Source: Caldifarciminota bacterium | Lineage (GTDB): Bacteria; Hydrothermota; Tepidihabitantia; Tepidihabitantales; Tepidihabitantaceae | Reading direction: 5' to 3' | Length of the DNA: 6,838 bases | NCBI GenBank assembly: GCA_011049385.1 | Contig: DSBX01000046.1 | Span: 1 to 6,838 of the forward strand | Shown: in pieces, positions 1 through 6,029 of the stretch | Layout: each line of letters opens with the position of its first letter | Position numbering within the stretch: the first letter of the stretch is position 1 | Program-made: the position numbers and the translations under genes | Notes under the pieces: model-generated | Databases searched by the model: none | Told to the model about the DNA's origin: nothing | What the model saw: the letters and a program-made list of their open reading frames with translations, nothing else

Positions 1-1
1 A

Positions 2-15
2 TAAACATATGTTTA
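2..15. promoter_or_regulatory. Putative LexA operator (SOS box) overlapping the lexA start codon
   Basis: The sequence TAAACATATGTTTA is a perfect 14-bp palindrome. Its core AAACATATGTTT differs from the Bacillus-type LexA box (CGAACATATGTTCG) only at the two outermost positions of each half site. The central ATG (9-11) is the lexA start codon, so bound repressor would cover the translation start. Because lexA is usually autoregulated, the location supports the call. The palindrome and its position are seen directly. Binding is inferred. No second copy of this palindrome was seen elsewhere in the window. Confidence 0.62.
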
Positions 16-602
16 CCAGACCTCGTAACCGTCGCCGGAGAATCCTGGAGTTCGTGGCCCGCCACTTGGAGCGCCGCGGCCATTCGCCCAGCGTCCGTGA
101 AATCGGGGCCGCGGTCGGCATCAGGAGCACCCGGGCGGTGAAGTATCATCTTGACATCCTCGTCGCCGAGGGAAAGCTGGTGCGGGTCGCGGGCCGGGCC
201 CGCGCGCTTTCGGTGCCCACCCGACCGTCCGCCGCCCTGCCCCTCGTCGGCCGGATTGCCGCCGGCGCGCCCACGCTCGCGCTCGAAAACGTCGAGGACC
301 ACATTTCGCTCGCCCGGTTCGAGGGCTGTTTCCTGCTCCGGGTCCGGGGCGAGAGCATGCGCGGGGCCGGGATAATGGACGGCGACCTCGTCATCGTCAA
401 CGGCGGGGCCGAGGCGCAGGCCGGGGACATCGTCGCCGCCCGCATCGGCGAAGAAGCGACGGTCAAGTACTTCCGGCCCGGCGCGGGCAAGGTGACGCTC
501 GAGCCCGCCAACCCGGAGTTTCGGCCGATCGTCGTCGTGCCCGGGGAGAATGACTTCGCCCTCGCCGGGGTCGTCGTCGGCCTCCTGCGCAATTACCGCT
601 GA
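9..602 (+). CDS. lexA: LexA repressor, SOS response regulator
   Basis: LexA represses DNA-damage genes and is inactivated when RecA filaments stimulate its self-cleavage. The 197-residue product has the usual family length (about 200). Residues 1-65 form the winged helix-turn-helix: the N-terminus TRPRNRRRRILEFV matches the family start, and the DNA-reading helix lies near SPSVREIGAAVGIRS (26-40). The cleavage site is Ala85-Gly86 in GRIAAGAP. The S24 peptidase-like domain has the nucleophile Ser116 in RGESM, followed by GIMDGD, and the general base Lys153 in ATVKYF. All autocleavage residues are present, so it should be a functional, cleavable repressor. The ATG at 9 was chosen because the N-terminus aligns with known LexA proteins. 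Only 8 bases lie upstream, so its ribosome binding site and promoter are outside the window. It heads a tight operon with a small gene and dinB, and its start codon lies inside a probable LexA box. Confidence 0.96.
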   Translation: MFTRPRNRRRRILEFVARHLERRGHSPSVREIGAAVGIRSTRAVKYHLDILVAEGKLVRVAGRARALSVPTRPSAALPLVGRIAAGAPTLALENVEDHISLARFEGCFLLRVRGESMRGAGIMDGDLVIVNGGAEAQAGDIVAARIGEEATVKYFRPGAGKVTLEPANPEFRPIVVVPGENDFALAGVVVGLLRNYR

Positions 603-611
603 GGCGGCCCG

Positions 612-887
612 GTGGTCACCAACCGCATCAACGAAAGAGTCCGGGTCTACGCGGTCCACGGCGCGCCCGGCGAGCGCTGTGCGCCGCACGAGCGGCTCCG
701 GCCGGTCGCGTTCTGCTGGCGCAACCGGCAGTACCGGGTGAGCGAAGTCACCTACGTCTGGCGTGAGAGCCGGGGCGAGTCCGAGCGCTACCACTTCGCG
801 GTCACCGCCGGGAACAACGTCTACGAACTGCTCTACGAAACCCGGTCGCTGAACTGGACCCTGGCCTCTGTCGCCTGCGAAGGATGA
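612..887 (+). CDS. DUF6504-like small protein in SOS operon
   Basis: This is a 91-residue protein of unknown biochemical role. The pattern AFCWRNRQYRVSEV (33-46), then W50, then RYHFAV (59-64), VYELLYE (70-76) and a final NWTLASV (81-87) resembles the DUF6504 family as I recall it. Members of that family are often encoded beside translesion polymerase genes (dinB, or imuB/dnaE2). The spacing of aromatic and beta-forming residues suggests a small all-beta fold with no membrane segment. The GTG start at 612 is supported by GAGG at 601-604, seven bases upstream and overlapping the lexA stop. The stop overlaps the dinB start (ATGA, 884-887), so translation is probably coupled to dinB. The family call is from memory of the motif and was not searched. 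A role in translesion synthesis, for example as a polymerase accessory, is inferred only from position. It should share LexA control with its neighbours. Confidence 0.8.
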   Translation: MVTNRINERVRVYAVHGAPGERCAPHERLRPVAFCWRNRQYRVSEVTYVWRESRGESERYHFAVTAGNNVYELLYETRSLNWTLASVACEG

Positions 888-2110
888 AGCCGGGGCCGCG
901 CCTGGTCCTGCACGTGGATATGGACGCGTTCTTCGCATCGGTCGAACAGCGAACCTACCCGTTCCTGCGCGGCCGGCCGGTCGGGGTCTGCGGCGACCCG
1001 GAGGGCCGCACCGTCGTCGCGGCGGCTTCGTACGAAGCCAAGCGCCGGGGCGTCAAGACCGCGATGACCGTGCCCGCGGCCCGGCGGCTCTGTCCCGATA
1101 TCGTGCTCGTGCCGGGCGACCCGGCCAAGTACATAGACAGCTCGGTCCGCATCCTCGCGATTTACGGGGAGTACACCGACCTGGTCGAAGTGTTCTCGAT
1201 TGACGAGGCGTTCCTCGACGTCACCGGCTCCGCGCATCTCCACGGCGGCGCGGAGGCGGTCGGGCGGGCGATCAAGGCCGAGGTCCGCCGCCGGCTCGGG
1301 CTCAACTGCTCGGTCGGCGTCGCCCCGAACAAGCTCGTCGCCAAGCTCGCCAGCGACCTGTCCAAGCCCGACGGCCTCCTCGTCGTCAGGCCCGAGGACC
1401 TGCCCGCGCTGATGGCCGCGACCCCGGTCGAAAAGCTCTGCGGCATCGGCCCACGCACCCGGGAAGAGCTGGCCCGGCTCGGCATCCGGACCTGCGCCGA
1501 GCTCGGCCGCTATCCCGAGCGCCGACTGGTCGCGCGGTTCGGCGTCAACGGCGCGAAGCTCTCCCGGATGGGCCGGGGCGAGGACCCAAGCCCGGTCCGG
1601 CCCGGCGTTCAGGCGCCGGACGCGAAATCGGTCGGCCACTCGCTGACCCTGGCACAGGATACCCGCGACCCGGCAATCATCCGCCGCCACCTGCTCCAGC
1701 TTTCCGAGCAGGTCGGCCGCCGGTTGCGCCGCGACGGTTACGCGGGCCGAACGGTCAGCATCGTCATCCGCTATGCCGATTTCACGACCCGGGCGCGCCG
1801 GCACAGCCTGGCCGGGCACTTAAGCGACGGCTACCGGGTCTACGCGGCCGGGCTGAGGCTGTTCGGCGAGCTCTACGAAGCCGGCCGGTTCGTGCGCCTG
1901 CTCGGCATCAGCGTCTCGACGCTGACGCGCAACTTCGCGCAGGCGGAACTCTTCAACTCCCCGGAGACACCGGCCGGGGATATGCTCCTCCGGGCCACCG
2001 ACCTCGTCAACGACCGATTCGGCGAGTTCGCCGTCGCCCGGGCCGGTCTTATCCGCCGCGCCCCGGCGAGCCGGGTCATCCCACCGTCCTGGCGGCCGCG
2101 CCGGGACTGA
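884..2110 (+). CDS. dinB: DNA polymerase IV (Y-family translesion polymerase)
   Basis: This error-prone polymerase extends past damaged or misaligned template bases during the SOS response. It has 408 residues, a little longer than E. coli DinB (351). The palm carries the catalytic carboxylates Asp12 (HVDMDAFF) and Asp107-Glu108 (FSIDEAFLDV). The second Phe of DMDAFF (Phe17) aligns with the E. coli steric gate that excludes ribonucleotides. Then come SVGVAPNKLVAKLASDLSKP (143-162), the thumb helix-hairpin-helix CGIGPRTREELARLGI (186-201) and the little finger (about 245-350). QAELF (353-357) resembles a beta-clamp binding peptide. It lies before a final DLVNDRFGEFAVARAGLI-type segment rather than at the very C-terminus as in E. 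coli. The start at 884 overlaps the previous stop (ATGA). AAGG lies immediately before it, which is too close for a normal ribosome binding site, so coupled re-initiation is likely. It is the last gene of the lexA operon and should be LexA-controlled. Confidence 0.95.
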   Translation: MKPGPRLVLHVDMDAFFASVEQRTYPFLRGRPVGVCGDPEGRTVVAAASYEAKRRGVKTAMTVPAARRLCPDIVLVPGDPAKYIDSSVRILAIYGEYTDLVEVFSIDEAFLDVTGSAHLHGGAEAVGRAIKAEVRRRLGLNCSVGVAPNKLVAKLASDLSKPDGLLVVRPEDLPALMAATPVEKLCGIGPRTREELARLGIRTCAELGRYPERRLVARFGVNGAKLSRMGRGEDPSPVRPGVQAPDAKSVGHSLTLAQDTRDPAIIRRHLLQLSEQVGRRLRRDGYAGRTVSIVIRYADFTTRARRHSLAGHLSDGYRVYAAGLRLFGELYEAGRFVRLLGISVSTLTRNFAQAELFNSPETPAGDMLLRATDLVNDRFGEFAVARAGLIRRAPASRVIPPSWRPRRD

Positions 2111-2142
2111 AAAGAGCCGACCCCGCCCGCAGGCGGGGCCGG
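2110..2142 (-). terminator. GC-rich hairpin between convergent genes, terminator for the - strand operon
   Basis: CCCCGCC (2121-2127) and GGCGGGG (2132-2138) form a perfect 7-bp stem with loop CGCA. Beyond an A-C mismatch (2120/2139) three more pairs (2117-2119 with 2140-2142) extend the stem. Read on the - strand, the hairpin is followed by CTCTTTTC, a short U-rich tract typical of intrinsic termination. On the + strand no T-run follows, so it would end dinB transcription weakly or only by stalling. It lies in the 50-bp gap between dinB and the converging lipoprotein gene, where a terminator is expected. Confidence 0.65.
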
Positions 2143-2160
2143 CCGCAGTCTTCCGTATGC

Positions 2161-2967
2161 CTACCGGGCCGCGGCCGGGGCATCGCCCCAGTCCGCGGGC
2201 TGGGGCCGCTCGCCCGGCACCGGCTCGCCGTCCTCGTCGTAGCCGAGGTCATCCTCGGGCGCGTCCTCCGCGGCGATGTCGAAGAAGTTCTGCATCGCCC
2301 GGAGCGCGGCCGCGCTCACCGCCGGGCCGGGCAGTTCGAACCACCGCGTCTCCGCGCCCGCCTCCCCGAAGAACCGCTCGACCGCCGATGCGGTTTCGGC
2401 CGGGCCGGCAACGAACACCTCCAACTCATCCGCGCCGGGGATGCCGGCCAGGATTCCCAGGTCCACGCTCCCGGCCAGCGCCAGGCCGCCGAAGAGGTCG
2501 TCGTGGTGCAGGACGACCCAGGCCGCCGCGGTCGCGCCCTGGCCGAGCCCGAGCAGGAGCCGGTGGTCCGCCTCAACCCGGTAATGCTCCTCGACTTCGG
2601 CCAGCGCCGAAAGCACCATCTCCTCGCCGGCCCGGGCCGAACGCCGGCGGCTGGCCGGGTCATCGTCCTCGCCGGCCTGCCGGAACCAACTGTAGCCGAC
2701 CCCGGCCTCGAACGGCGCGCGCACCGAAAGCAGGATGAAGTCGGGCATGAAGAAGAAACCGGCGTCCCACAGCGCGGCGGGCTGGGTCTCACTGCGGTCA
2801 TAGCCGTGGAGCGCGACGAGCAGGGGATAGCTCTCGGCCGGATCGTAGCCGTCGGGCAGGCGCACCGTGAAATCGGCCGGGATCTCGGGCTCGTGCGGTT
2901 CGATTTCGGCCGCGCCCGGGCCGCCGCAGGCCGCCAACAGCAGGCAACAGGTGACCAAAGTTCTCAA
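2161..2967 (-). CDS. Esterase-like alpha/beta-hydrolase lipoprotein lacking catalytic serine
   Basis: The 268-residue protein begins with a lipoprotein signal: a hydrophobic stretch and lipobox LAAC with Cys14 as the lipidation site. It is therefore probably membrane-anchored outside the cytoplasm. The body resembles the phospholipase/carboxylesterase group of alpha/beta-hydrolases: the strand-plus-turn YPLLVALHGY (47-56, oxyanion-hole region) and the nucleophile elbow RLLLGLGQGATAAAW (136-150). The elbow normally reads G-x-S-Q-G, but here it is G140-L-G142-Q-G144, so glycine (codon GGC) replaces the nucleophile. The expected acid segment (HGxxD type) reads FVAGPAETAS (185-194). The expected Gly-His near the C-terminus reads LPGPAVSAAALRAMQNFF (212-229), with no His. 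It may thus be a non-catalytic binding protein. The tail (234-256) is rich in Asp and Glu. The TTG start is set by a strong AAGGAG (2974-2979) six bases upstream and by the signal peptide. It lies 75 bp after pyrC, with a possible own promoter. Confidence 0.82.
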   Translation of the reverse strand: MRTLVTCCLLLAACGGPGAAEIEPHEPEIPADFTVRLPDGYDPAESYPLLVALHGYDRSETQPAALWDAGFFFMPDFILLSVRAPFEAGVGYSWFRQAGEDDDPASRRRSARAGEEMVLSALAEVEEHYRVEADHRLLLGLGQGATAAAWVVLHHDDLFGGLALAGSVDLGILAGIPGADELEVFVAGPAETASAVERFFGEAGAETRWFELPGPAVSAAALRAMQNFFDIAAEDAPEDDLGYDEDGEPVPGERPQPADWGDAPAAAR

Positions 2968-3004
2968 GAAAATCTCCTTTCGGCACGAAGGCTCAACGGC
3001 GAAA

Positions 3005-3032
3005 AGCCTAAGGAAAACACGTCCGCGGTCAA
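3005..3032 (-). promoter_or_regulatory. Possible sigma70-type promoter for the lipoprotein gene
   Basis: On the - strand, in the 75-bp gap after pyrC, TTGACC (3027-3032) is followed 16 bases later by TAGGCT (3005-3010), a weak -10. Transcription would begin near 2998, about 30 bases before the TTG start of the lipoprotein gene. The gap is clearly richer in A and T than the flanking genes, and the -35 hexamer is the same TTGACC used upstream of the tRNA. The -10 matches TATAAT at only 3 of 6 positions, so this is a tentative call. Confidence 0.3.
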
Positions 3033-3042
3033 GTGCGCGGCG

Positions 3043-4332
3043 TCAGTCCGCCCCGACGCCCCACATCCGCCCCCCGGGCAGGATGCCGCCCTGCACCCGG
3101 CCGACCAGGGTCCGCCCGGCGAACGGGGTGTTCCGCGAGCGCGAGACGAGCTTGTCGCGGTCGCAGGTCCACTTCTCGCGCAGGTCAAGCACGACCAGCT
3201 CCGCCTCGGCGCCGACCGCGATGCGCGGCACGGGCAGGCCGATCACCTCGGCCGGGGCGGCGGTCAGCCGGGCGATGAACTGCGGCAGGCGCATCAGACC
3301 CGAAAGCACCAGCGCCTCGTAGCCGAGACTGAAGGCGGTTTCCAGCCCGACCATCCCGGCCGGCGCGTTGTCGAACTCCACCTCTTTCGCGCCGCGGGTG
3401 TGGGGCGCGTGGTCGGTGGCAATCGCATCAATGGTACCGTCGGCCAGCCCGGCGAGGACCGCCCGGCGGTCGGCCTCACCGCGCAGGGGCGGGTTGACCT
3501 TGAAGTTCGTATCATAGCCGGCGAGCGCCTCGTCGGTCAGGGTGAAATGATGCGGGCAGGCCTCGGCGGTGACCGCGGTGCCGCGGCCCTTGGCCCAGCG
3601 CACCAGCTCGACCGTCGCCGCGCAGGAAACGTGGCAGAGGTGGAGCCGGGTGCCGGTCAGGTGGGCGAGCAGGATGTCGCGGGCCGCGGCCGCGGCTTCG
3701 CCCGCGTCCGGCTTGCCGGCCAGCCCGAGCCGGGTCGAAACCGGCCCCTCGTGGGCGACGCCGGTATCGAGGCCGGTCATCTCGCAGTGCGCGAACACCG
3801 GCTTGTCGAAAGCCTTGCAGTACTCAAGACAGCTCCGCATCACCCGGGCGTCGGCGACCCAGTTGCCGTCGTCGGAAAAGGCCACCGCGCCGGCCGCGAC
3901 CATCCCGCCGATTTCGGCCAGCTCCCGGCCCTGGCGGGCCCGGGTGCAACAGCCGACCGGGTGAACCCGGGCCAGCCCGGCCGACTCGCCCCGGCCGACC
4001 AGGAAGCGGACCATCGCCTCCGAATCCACCGGCGGGTCCGTGTTCGGCATCGCGCAGACCCGGGTGAAACCGCCGGCCAGCGCGGCCCGGGTGCCGCTGG
4101 CGACGGTCTCGGCGTCCTCGGCGCCGGGCTCGCGCAGGTGACAGTGCAGGTCCACGAAACCGGGAGCGATGTACCGGCCCCGGCAGTCCACCACCTCCGC
4201 GCCGCGGGCGGAAAGATTCCTCGCCAGCCCGGTCACCCGGCCGTTCTCGACCAGCACATTGACTCGGCGGTTACGGCCCGCCGCCGGGTCCACGACCGTG
4301 CCGCCCTTAAGCAGGAGCCGGCGAATCTTCAT
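3043..4332 (-). CDS. pyrC: Dihydroorotase (type I), pyrimidine synthesis
   Basis: This zinc enzyme closes N-carbamoyl-aspartate to dihydroorotate, step 3 of UMP synthesis, in the cytoplasm. At 429 residues it has the length of type I dihydroorotases of the amidohydrolase superfamily. Metal and substrate motifs are intact: D61-L-H63-C-H65-L-R67-E-P-G (first two His ligands and the substrate Arg), AFSDDGNWV (151-159, where the bridging Asp lies), AHCE (181-184), HLCHVS (231-236), ACPHHFTLTDE (258-268) and TDHAPH (306-311, catalytic Asp307). It is therefore an active enzyme and not the inactive pyrC-prime type that only supports ATCase. The start chosen is the ATG at 4332 (MKIRRLLLKGG), with AGGTGG eight bases upstream. 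An ATG at 4338 is also possible. A frame open to 4386 adds residues unlike the family. The gene overlaps the end of pyrB by 26 bases, so the two are translationally coupled. Confidence 0.95.
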   Translation of the reverse strand: MKIRRLLLKGGTVVDPAAGRNRRVNVLVENGRVTGLARNLSARGAEVVDCRGRYIAPGFVDLHCHLREPGAEDAETVASGTRAALAGGFTRVCAMPNTDPPVDSEAMVRFLVGRGESAGLARVHPVGCCTRARQGRELAEIGGMVAAGAVAFSDDGNWVADARVMRSCLEYCKAFDKPVFAHCEMTGLDTGVAHEGPVSTRLGLAGKPDAGEAAAAARDILLAHLTGTRLHLCHVSCAATVELVRWAKGRGTAVTAEACPHHFTLTDEALAGYDTNFKVNPPLRGEADRRAVLAGLADGTIDAIATDHAPHTRGAKEVEFDNAPAGMVGLETAFSLGYEALVLSGLMRLPQFIARLTAAPAEVIGLPVPRIAVGAEAELVVLDLREKWTCDRDKLVSRSRNTPFAGRTLVGRVQGGILPGGRMWGVGAD

Positions 4333-5269
4333 CAGCATGTCCACCTGCCAAGAGATACAGCACCGCCATCCGGACCGCGACGCCATTCGTCACCTGGTTC
4401 ATAATCAACGCGTGGGGAAAATCGGAAACCTCGTAATCCATCTCCACGCCCCAGTTCACCGGGCCGGGATGAATCACGACCGCGGACCGGGCCAGCCGGG
4501 CCAGCCGCTCGCGGGTCAGGCCGAACAGCGCCCGGTACTCCCGCACCGAAGGAAACGCCCCGGCACCGATGCGCTCATTCTGGACCCGGAGCATATTCAC
4601 CACATCCACCTCGTAGAGCACCCGGTCCAGCCGGTAGAACACCTCGCAACCCAGCTCCTCGACCCGGGGCGGAATCAAGGTCGGCGGGCCGCAGACCGCG
4701 ACCCGGGCCCCCAGCCGGCGGAAGAGCAGGATGTTCGAGCGGGCGACCCGGGAATGGGCGATGTCGCCCACCAGCAGGACCCGGCGGCCCTCGAGCGTGC
4801 CCAGCTTCTCGCGCAGGGTGAAGGCGTCGAGCAGGGCCTGGGTCGGGTGCTCGTGACACCCGTCGCCGGCATTCACCACGAACGCCCGGAGCCGTTCCGA
4901 AAGAAACCGGGCCGCGCCCGCCATCGAATGACGGATGATGACCCCGTCCACCCGCATCGCCTCGATGTTCCGGGCGGTATCGAGCAGGGTCTCCCCCTTC
5001 CTCACCGCCGAAGCCGCCAGCGAAAAACCCAGGCACTGGGCGCTCAGCCGGCTCGCCGCCAGCGCGAACGAACTCGCGGTCCGGGTCGAAGCCTCGAAAA
5101 AAAGATTCACGAAAGTCTTGCCCCGCAGGGCCGGCACGACCGGAATCGGCCGGCCGAGCACGGACTTGAACATCTCAGCGTGGCTGAAAATGGCGGCGAT
5201 GTCCTCGTCACTCAACTCGGCGATGCCGAGCAGGTGACGGAGAGAGCGGGCCGGGGCTTTACTGCTCAT
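4307..5269 (-). CDS. pyrB: Aspartate carbamoyltransferase catalytic subunit
   Basis: The enzyme joins carbamoyl phosphate and aspartate, step 2 of UMP synthesis. Its 320 residues match the usual length of about 310. The carbamoyl-phosphate loop is FFEASTRTASSF (57-68), with Ser61-Thr-Arg63-Thr64. Then come KGET (91-94, the mobile-loop Lys from the neighbouring subunit), IIRH (111-114), HPTQALLDAFT (141-151), VGDIAHSRVARSN (167-179), NMLRVQNER (225-233), HPGPVNWGVE (267-276) and NQVTNGVAVRMAVLYLL (291-307). The Arg commonly found in HPGPxNRxVE is Trp273 here, which is unusual. No regulatory subunit gene (pyrI) lies nearby. The start overlaps the pyrR stop as ATGA (5266-5269), with no clear ribosome binding site, so translation is probably coupled to pyrR. 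The 3' end overlaps pyrC by 26 bases. Context and motifs separate it from ornithine carbamoyltransferase. Confidence 0.95.
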   Translation of the reverse strand: MSSKAPARSLRHLLGIAELSDEDIAAIFSHAEMFKSVLGRPIPVVPALRGKTFVNLFFEASTRTASSFALAASRLSAQCLGFSLAASAVRKGETLLDTARNIEAMRVDGVIIRHSMAGAARFLSERLRAFVVNAGDGCHEHPTQALLDAFTLREKLGTLEGRRVLLVGDIAHSRVARSNILLFRRLGARVAVCGPPTLIPPRVEELGCEVFYRLDRVLYEVDVVNMLRVQNERIGAGAFPSVREYRALFGLTRERLARLARSAVVIHPGPVNWGVEMDYEVSDFPHALIMNQVTNGVAVRMAVLYLLAGGHADEDSPAPA

Positions 5270-5796
5270 CGCCGACCGAGATAGACCGCATCCTCACCGT
5301 CTATCTCGCTCAAGCAGATATCAACAAGGTCCTGCGGCCCGGTTTCGATGACCAGGCCGGTGAAATCGGGCGCGACCGGCAGTTCCCGGTTGCCCCGGTC
5401 AACCAGCACCGCCAGCCGGATGGCCGCGGGCCGGCCGAAATCCAGCAACTCGCTCAGCGCGGCCCGGGTCGTCCGGCCGGTGTAGATGACATCGTCCACC
5501 AGTACGACGGTCAGCCCGTTGATATCGAAACCGATCTCGGTCCCACGCACAATCGGCGTCTCGGCGACCAGTTGAAGGTCATCGCGGTAGAGGGTGATGT
5601 CAATCGCGCCCACCGGCAGGCCCGGCCGGCCCCGGTCCGCCAGCAGGCGGGCCAGTCGCCGCGCCAGCGGCTCACCGCGACGCTTGATGCCGACAAACGC
5701 CAGCCGGTCGCCGGCCCGGTCGCCGGCGACAATCTGGTCGGCCAGTTTCTCGACCAGCCGCGCCAGCTCCTCCGCGGCGACGATCCGCTTCCTCAT
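5266..5796 (-). CDS. pyrR: PyrR-type uracil phosphoribosyltransferase / pyr regulator
   Basis: PyrR proteins convert uracil and PRPP to UMP, and in many bacteria also bind pyr mRNA to cause attenuation. The 176-residue product has family length (about 180). The PRPP loop VVLVDDVIYTGRTTRAAL (97-114) is intact, as are VGIKRRGEPLARRL (35-48), IDITLYRDDL (65-74) and LVDRGNRELP (131-140). The usual LVDRGHREL has Asn in place of His. Compared with Bacillus subtilis PyrR from memory, several residues linked to RNA binding (Thr18, Arg19, His22, Arg27, Arg146, Lys152) align with Glu16, Lys17, Asp20, Gly25, Ala142 and Leu148. The regulatory role is therefore in doubt while the enzyme role looks sound. 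The ATG at 5796 overlaps the stop of the upstream small gene (ATGA, 5793-5796). A reading frame continues further upstream, but it is out of frame with that gene and adds no family-like residues. Confidence 0.92.
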   Translation of the reverse strand: MRKRIVAAEELARLVEKLADQIVAGDRAGDRLAFVGIKRRGEPLARRLARLLADRGRPGLPVGAIDITLYRDDLQLVAETPIVRGTEIGFDINGLTVVLVDDVIYTGRTTRAALSELLDFGRPAAIRLAVLVDRGNRELPVAPDFTGLVIETGPQDLVDICLSEIDGEDAVYLGRR

Positions 5797-6029
5797 CGGA
5801 GCAGGAGGCCGAGCGGGATGATGACGCAGTAGCCCAGCACCAGCAGGAGCGGCGCGAGAGTTATCGAGCCGCCGGCCAGTGTGATGTAGCCGATGATGAT
5901 GGCGACGAGCCCGACGCCCATCATCGCGTAATTCTTGACCCCGAACGAAACCTGGGGCCTCTCGGGTTTCTTCTTCGGTGCGGACGCGACCGACCGCTTG
6001 ACGGGTTCTTTGCGCGGTTTCTGCTTCAT
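5793..6029 (-). CDS. Small two-helix membrane protein, function unknown
   Basis: This is a 78-residue protein. The first 28 residues are rich in Lys, Arg and Pro and probably cytoplasmic. Then follow two predicted membrane helices: MMGVGLVAIIIGYITLAGG (36-54) and LAPLLLVLGYCVIIPLGLLL (58-77). The stretch FGVKNYAMMGVGL just before and into helix 1 resembles small DUF3098-like proteins as I recall them, but no function follows from that. It overlaps both neighbours by ATGA (6026-6029 with the upstream gene, 5793-5796 with pyrR). GAGG lies ten bases before the start, a rather long spacing. The overlaps on both sides, the typical charge pattern and the membrane helices make it a real gene even though it is short. 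A role in pyrimidine metabolism is not implied by the sequence. Confidence 0.78.
   Translation of the reverse strand: MKQKPRKEPVKRSVASAPKKKPERPQVSFGVKNYAMMGVGLVAIIIGYITLAGGSITLAPLLLVLGYCVIIPLGLLLR

Noticed and set aside
6..11. CATATG at the lexA start as a cloning (NdeI) artefact
   Set aside because: The palindrome extends to 14 bp, beyond any restriction site, and matches the LexA box pattern. The flanking DNA reads as normal chromosome.
833..1819. Long - strand open frame opposite dinB
   Set aside because: The + strand has the full DinB catalytic set. The antisense product is low-complexity, rich in Arg, Ala and Asp, with no motif.
2968..3042. Pyr attenuator or terminator in the gap after pyrC
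   Set aside because: Only a weak 5-bp pairing (AGGCT/AGCCT near 2989-3009) with a long loop is present and no T-run follows it, so neither a PyrR site nor a terminator is supported.
4333..4386. Longer N-terminus of dihydroorotase from an ATG at 4386
   Set aside because: The added residues are unlike the family start, and AGGTGG is well placed for the ATG at 4332. The extension would also deepen the overlap with pyrB.
2503..4404. Very long + strand open frame (over 600 codons) antisense to the lipoprotein gene and pyrC
   Set aside because: The opposite strand carries a lipobox protein and a dihydroorotase with complete motifs. The + frame spans both genes and the gap between them and shows no recognisable domain. 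It is a by-product of high GC3 coding.
4169..5284. Long + strand open frame opposite pyrB
   Set aside because: It is antisense to a complete aspartate carbamoyltransferase, rich in His, Pro and Arg, and without domain patterns.
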